DNA from: Manduca sexta
Taxonomy: Eukaryota; Arthropoda; Insecta; Lepidoptera; Sphingidae
Length of the DNA: 64,000 nt
Reading direction: 5' to 3'
Assembly: GCF_014839805.1 (NCBI RefSeq)
Contig: NC_051124.1
Coordinates: 5,642,001-5,706,000, forward strand
The notes under the pieces were generated by a model. The model made no database searches, was not told the DNA's origin, and worked only from the letters and a program-made list of their open reading frames with translations. Positions 58,693-64,000 of this stretch are shown here, one piece after another (the first letter of the stretch is position 1; each line of letters starts with the position of its first letter). The position numbers and the translations under genes are program-made.

Positions 58693-59299
58693 CTTCTACT
58701 ACTTAGATACTGAAGATGCTTATAACTTTAATAAACATCAAACCCTTGTAATTTCAGAGCAAAAACAACACGTGAATGTGGGTGTGGCGATTATAATTAG
58801 CATATAAAGTTTCCTTATTTACCGCTCTAGATACTTGTGTCTTCCCTACCATTATTACAAGACTCATTTAATGAATATGAATGCACATAATTGGCCCATC
58901 GAGCTAACGCGGAAACTTGGTGACGTTTTGTATTGAGGTATAAAATTGTGTTATAATGTATTGTGATGTTGATGCAGACCGTACAAGTTTGTAGTTATTA
59001 AGTATATGTAGTCTATATTGAGTTTATTTCTTAGTCATGATAAAACGATCATTAATTGATTAATAATTCCCGTTACATTTACTAGAAGAGGTTTTTAAAA
59101 GATATTCTGGCTGTTAAGAACGGGAAATTGACGTATTTTTAGACGTTTCATAATTCCCCATGCTTAATAACTTTGACAAATTATTATGAAATACATGTGC
59201 AAGTAGATTTTTAATCTCAAATTAGCTCGTCAGAAAACCTGTACTAAATCTTCAGAATTTTCCATAACAGAGCAAAATCTAATTTACTAAGTATTGATA

Positions 59300-59515
59300 G
59301 TGGCTTCGCCCGCATGGGAAACTTCATTACAGCAATTTATAACGGCACCTATAGGACGCAAGAACCATTTACTTAAAATTCCATTATCATCCACGGGAGC
59401 AAATTACTGAGATAATAAGTAACCTATATGTTAATCCAGGACACAGTCTATTCGTGTGCCAAATTTCAACTAAAACCGATTAGATGTATCTGGGTTTACT
59501 TATACTATACAAACT
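59300..59515 (-). mobile_element. Degenerate Helitron-like remnant
   Basis: The minus strand shows a worn CCCATGCGGGCGAAGCC hairpin region and an internal AATCGGTTTTAGTTGAAATT block typical of the Helitron copies here. Ends are lost. Confidence 0.35.
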
Positions 59516-59573
59516 ACAAACAAATACTATACTATATATACTATACAAACATTTGAACAAACTTTCTAATCTA

Positions 59574-60357
59574 TCTATACTTATAATAAATCTGTAGAGA
59601 GGTCAATTCTGTACATGAAATATATTTCCAAAATAACTATCAGGGGGTGATTAGGGATCGATACTGATGCCAAAAATGCAATTAGTAAAATTTTTGTCTG
59701 TCTGTCTGTATAACCGTTGTAGAAACAAAAACTACTCGACGGATTTTAACGAAACTTGGTACAATTATTTGTCATACTCCTGTGCTGGTTATAGTATACT
59801 TTTCATCACGCTACAATTAATAGGAGCAGAGCAGTGAAGGGAAGTGTTGGGAAAACGGAAGAAGTTCCTCCATTTTTTAAGCTTCCGTCGCGTGTGCAAC
59901 CTTAATGGTTAAAGCTACACAGAAATCATGTATGACGGAAATGTTCTCCTTAAAATTATGTAAAAAATATCCCACGACAGCATATGTCTATCTTTTATGG
60001 TTGACTCACAATAACACGTGTAACTCCCGATAGCTTAGCAGTTCGAAGCTTTCTCATTATATTTGTCTACTCTTACGTTTATAACACTCTCAGTCATCCC
60101 TAATTAAAAAAGGTTAACATTATTAAATATTCTATAAAAAGAATCATAGAAATCGGTATAGAAACACCAAAGTTATACATGATATGCTAATAATAAGCCA
60201 TCACGCGTGAATACTGAATCCCATCATCAGACCCTGACCGGACAATCGGACCACCTGCATGCCACCATACATTAAAAAAACATCCCGACAAATTGAGCAC
60301 CTCCTCCATTTTTGAAGTCCGAAATCCTCGCGGGCGAAGCTGCGAGCGGAAGCTGGT
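59574..60357 (+). mobile_element. Non-autonomous Helitron, 784 bp, both ends present
   Basis: It starts A|TCTATACTTATAATAAATC and ends with a GCGGGCGAAGCTGCGAGC hairpin followed by GGAAGCTGG|T. The middle holds AGGAGCAGAGCAGTGAAGG, related to the tandem unit at 28238. This is the longest single Helitron in the window; it has no protein-coding capacity. Confidence 0.7.
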
Positions 60358-60783
60358 TTATAATATGAGTAAGAATTGGTAAGACAACGAAAAAGCCTCT
60401 TCTCAATGTTGGGATGATAAACCCAGCGAAGGGAAATACAAAGAGCAGATTATTAATAGTAGTATTATTATAAGTTATTTGTGAATTTCAATACTGAGAT
60501 CATGTATATTTACTTGTACATAGTATTAAATAAACTAACATTTTATTCAATCAACCCACACTAGGAATGCGCTCTTGATATAGTAATGTATAAGTGGCAT
60601 CAATATTCATAGAAAGTGCAGTAATATATTCTGTATATTATTAGAAAATTATTCATATGCATTACAATACAAATTATTATAGATTCAAGTATATAAATTA
60701 TCCAAGTAAAATCACAGGTTCGCAATACAAGAGCTATTTCCATTAGTAGAAACATACAAATGTGCAAAGTTCACGCTTGTGTA

Positions 60784-60873
60784 TCTGAAGACGTAGGCAG
60801 AAATATGACTATTCACGAAACGTATTCTCACTTCTTAGTGTTATAATGAGCAAACCTTACGGCATTCTGGACA
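60784..60873 (-). mobile_element. Possible SINE-A remnant
   Basis: CTGCCTACGTCTTCAGATAC on the minus strand and the surrounding spacing resemble the SINE-A 3' half, but the match is weak. Confidence 0.25.
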
Positions 60874-60952
60874 CGACGTTTGAAAATAATTCCAAGAAAA
60901 AAAATGTCCTCTAAAATATTTATACGTTTATAAAAGTTACTTAGGACGTTAA

Positions 60953-61006
60953 CAGGGAGGCCTATATTCAGCAGTGGACTATATGTGGCTTATGATCATG
61001 AAATGT
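60953..61006 (+). mobile_element. LINE 3' end scrap
   Basis: GGGAGGCCTATATTCAGCAG, TGGACTATATGTGGCTTATG and GATCATGA correspond to the last 50 bp of the LINE type seen at 18778-18897. Confidence 0.55.
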
Positions 61007-61126
61007 TCTTAATGATAAAGTCATATTTTTAGGGCAACTTATACTAACATTTTTGGTGGTAGAGTTTGATATCCACTCCGGTAGCGACGACCGTACACGC
61101 GATATCAAACCTGCCATAATGGCTCA

Positions 61127-61182
61127 CGTAACTGTGTCGCATTCTGTATATATATATATATACAGAATGCGACACAGTTACG
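61127..61182. repeat. Perfect 56-bp palindrome centred on (TA)n
   Basis: Every base from 61127 to 61182 pairs with its mirror position, with CGTAACTGTGTCGCATTCTG as one arm and a TATA run at the centre. It lies in a SINE-C copy. Confidence 0.95.
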
Positions 61183-61197
61183 AGAGTTACGTGATAT

Positions 61198-61231
61198 TAG
61201 GTATATATATATATATATATATATATACCTA
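61198..61231. repeat. (TA)n palindrome
   Basis: TAGGTA, a pure TA run and TACCTA form a perfect 34-bp palindrome, 16 bp from the larger one. Confidence 0.9.
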
Positions 61232-61350
61232 CGGTTTCGAACAGGCCGCTGTAAATATCAATTGACGAGAAATAATCTTCTCGTCATTCAAAACTATTTG
61301 ACTTCACTCCACTTACAATCAAATTCAGCAGGGTCACTGTGCCGTATGCA

Positions 61351-62566
61351 TTTAAAAAAAACAATTACTTTGCTATTTTACCTCGCCTGAATATCCAATA
61401 CAAACAAAAACGTTTTTCTGTTTCTACAATGTGCGTCCCGGAGTCATCTGATGCCCATACAGCTATGCAGTCTGGCATAATTCTAGCGACCACGTTAGGG
61501 AGGACGTAATATCTCTCGTTCCTCGACATTTTAATTGGATTACAGTATACTTACGATCTGAACTCACTCACATACCAAGTAGCTTCATTTTAACATTAAA
61601 TACCAACGTTTACTACTTCTAAATGGCTATGATAAAAAAAAATCGTATTTTAAAAATCCCTTGTTGGTTTTTAGGAATTTGAAATTTACCTTTTAATTGT
61701 AAACACACAGACTCCCAATTGTCAGAGCTTACGTCATTTCCCCAATTAATCACCGCGCATATCATGTACCTAGAATTTCTCAACTCGCCTCCACAAGTCG
61801 TATTTTGTCCCGTGCTACTATTGCGCACTTAAATCCGGCTAAAGTCCTTTGAGCATCAGTCTTGTCTACGCCTACGTATCGTAATATATTCTGTTTTATT
61901 GATAAACCAGTACCCGCCTTTGTACTGCGTTGGGAACATACAGTATGCTGTTCGAACGAACTTGTTGACGAACGAAATATAATCTCTATCTTAATGTCTA
62001 CAAGGCTTAAATTCTTATGCCTCTAAAATATAATATCAATTTGTCGTGAAACAATTACACTTATATATTATTAATATATATGTTTGAATTACGCTACTTG
62101 AAAATACAGCGAACATCTATACATTGTATTTATTAAGATTCATCGCAAAATTATTTTTAATTAAAATCAACAACGAAACGAGATTGCTCGGCAAAATACC
62201 AACCTGTATGTTTACATCAAACCAACAAAAATCAATGATATTTACACTATTTTATTGACAGTGCTATTCTCCTTAAATACCAGATGAAGCTCAATGCAAC
62301 AAATGCAGCAATAATATAATTAACTAGGATTAGAATGGGATACGAACGATTTGATATGGTTATAAAGTTAAGCAAATATTATAAATTATATTCAACGGTC
62401 AACGTTTCAAATTTATTAGTTTTCGAATCGATGTTAGCATAATAACCTAGGCATTATTATTTTACTTAAAAATATTTACATTATAACGGACACTTTAATT
62501 CAGATTAAGATTTATTTCGTTCAAATTGGATTGATAGAAATAATGGTTGTATAAATTATCATAAAA
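61351..62566. other. No recognisable feature
   Basis: A minus-strand frame at 61619-61828 is short and without context. Confidence 0.4.
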
Positions 62567-62782
62567 CTAGCTTTTGCTCGCAGCTTTACCCGCGTGAAGG
62601 AGTTTTCCGAGATAAAAGTCCAGCTATATCTTTTCCCGAGATAGGAAATAACCTTTCTACTTAAACTATCTCCATACCAAATTTCATAAAAATCCGTTCA
62701 GTAGATTTTGCGAAAATTCATAACGTACAGACAGACAGAAATGGGGACTTTGCTATATGATACACTTTATAATATGTATAGA
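62567..62782 (-). mobile_element. Non-autonomous Helitron, 216 bp, canonical ends
   Basis: Read on the minus strand it starts A|TCTATACATATTATAAAG and ends CAAAAGCTAG|T, with the flanking A and T expected for Helitron insertion between A and T. A hairpin (CACGCGGGTAAAGCTGCG) lies just inside the 3' end. Confidence 0.75.
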
Positions 62783-63583
62783 TAAAGAACCTAGTTTATA
62801 CATTTTGTGATTGTAATTGATTGTGTTTGTATTAAAACAAAACTTATTTATTACAAAATCAAAACTATTTATAATATTATGTTTCTGCTAAGCGCCAAAA
62901 CCATTCCTTTCGGCTCGTCATCTGCTCATTACATCGAAGTTCAACTAAATATTCAGAATATTCTAGCTACTAAGAACTTTTATAAGTAATGATCACCTAC
63001 TTTCAGTTGACCTAATTTTTCCATTTATCTTCTCTCAAACAACACAATATACTACAATGTAAGGATTGTTCCCAAAATTCAACAACATTTATCTATAAAA
63101 ATACAGTTATCCCAAATTTCATTCTTATATGTCTTGGAATAGGGTAGTATTTATTTTAAGTACAATCCGATTACACAATCTAAGTTGATCGAGCATTAAT
63201 TTCAATATAACTTTGCTGTTGAAATATATTTTAACGAAGTGTTATTAAGTACTAGTATCCATTAGACTATTAGGCATCCAACCTGCTAAACCGTTGTGGA
63301 AATAGTTTATAATTAAAGCACACTGCGTCCAAGTATAGCCATTTCACATTTTTCAATACAGCATTACTTATTAAAACATTTGTCCAGGCAAATCATTTGT
63401 TCGAAATATCCACGGTATTTGTGAAATCCTATTGATACCAATGTAAATGACTGAGTGTTGAAAAAAATAAAGAAAGGAAAACATTTATTGGCCACTGATT
63501 GGGTGGTAAACATAATAACAATAAATTTAAGTACTTATGAGATTGGGGAATGAACTAAAATAAAAAAAAAATACAATTTCATA
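62783..63583. other. No recognisable feature
   Basis: AT-rich sequence, no repeat match within the window. Confidence 0.45.
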
Positions 63584-63745
63584 GTTAGGTTGCACGCGGC
63601 TTCGCACGGACTGAAATCCTTCCTCGTTACAAAAAGCCCTAATTTACTGTCCCGATCCATGGCGCAATCTATACGACATCAACGCCATCTATTTAAAAAA
63701 TCAGGTAAAAAATACAATCATAACTTCCACATATATAATATTAGT
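63584..63745 (-). mobile_element. Degenerate Helitron-like remnant
   Basis: On the minus strand it runs from GTACTAATATTATATATG through GATGGCGTTGATGTCG to a worn GTGCGAAGCCGCGTGC hairpin. The CTAG end is lost. Confidence 0.4.
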
Positions 63746-64000
63746 ACGCCTAAATAATTATACCAAACGCTTTCACATAATATAATCTTAGTAAGAACTA
63801 TGATTGTACTAAATATACCAAACGTTGCGACAATCATATTCCAGTCATTGACGAATCGGAATCAACTTAACCGACGACATGTCACGCTCTACTGGCAGAG
63901 GATGTAGATTAAGAAACCCGCGTCATAGAAATATGATACCAAATGCGTCATTTTAATTCCCTTTCACGCGGCAAAACATATAAATTAGGACACGGTTTAT

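Larger units (their letters stand above)
61053..61350 (-). mobile_element. SINE-C copy expanded by (TA)n palindromes
   Basis: The minus strand matches SINE-C on both sides (AGTGACCCTGCTG..., CGGCCTGTTCGAAACCG; then GCGACACAGTTACGTGAGCC). In the middle, two (TA)n-centred palindromes (61127-61182, 61198-61231) and an inverted duplicate of the CAGAATGCGACACAGTTACG block have been added. Confidence 0.6.

Overview
This window looks like nuclear DNA of a moth or butterfly. It is AT-rich, has no prokaryotic gene packing, and is full of repeat types typical of Lepidoptera: short non-autonomous Helitrons (A|TC...CTRR|T ends with a GC-rich hairpin just inside the 3' end), tRNA-headed SINEs, 3' scraps of RTE-type LINEs with (GAT)n or (TTA)n tails, and MITEs. 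The host assignment is inferred from these families; no species-diagnostic gene is visible.

The clearest host gene lies on the minus strand between about 34.0 and 26.4 kb. Seven exons with good splice sites (A 31288-31365, B 30762-30957, a 24-nt microexon 30582-30605, C 30396-30506, D 27602-27703, E 27073-27198, F 26479-26561 with the stop) and an AATAAA at 26414-26419 form a gene for an unrecognised protein with a threonine-rich, mucin-like middle. Two weaker upstream exons may lie at 33334-33400 and 33898-33980. All junctions keep frame except the step into exon C. The C-D intron (about 2.7 kb) is loaded with transposons. Weaker gene candidates are a two-exon minus-strand ORF at 52720-53378, a possible plus-strand first coding exon at 18570-18660, and a possible non-coding first exon at 25208-25310 (minus).

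Layout. 0-6 kb: an inverted-repeat MITE, a Helitron, a GCCGGCGCC-ended MITE and a possible core promoter near 2.65 kb. 6-15 kb: sparse repeats, a CpG-rich island at 8.3-8.5 kb and a TTAA-flanked MITE at 14.6 kb. 15-25 kb: SINEs, LINE 3' ends and an inverted pair of SINE-like elements at 20.8 and 24.0 kb. 26-34 kb: the mucin-like gene with its intronic repeats, including a 313-bp fold-back made of two stacked perfect inverted repeats. 35-50 kb: nested Helitron/SINE insertions, several SINEs and one intact young SINE with a 10-bp target duplication (47.25 kb). 50-64 kb: Helitrons (one chimeric), LINE scraps, SINEs with palindromic expansions, and single-copy GC-rich blocks that could be regulatory.

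No complete transposase, reverse transcriptase, viral genome, rRNA, CRISPR array or genuine tRNA gene was found. Repeat family labels (SINE-A to SINE-D, repeat X) are mine, defined by similarity among copies inside this window.
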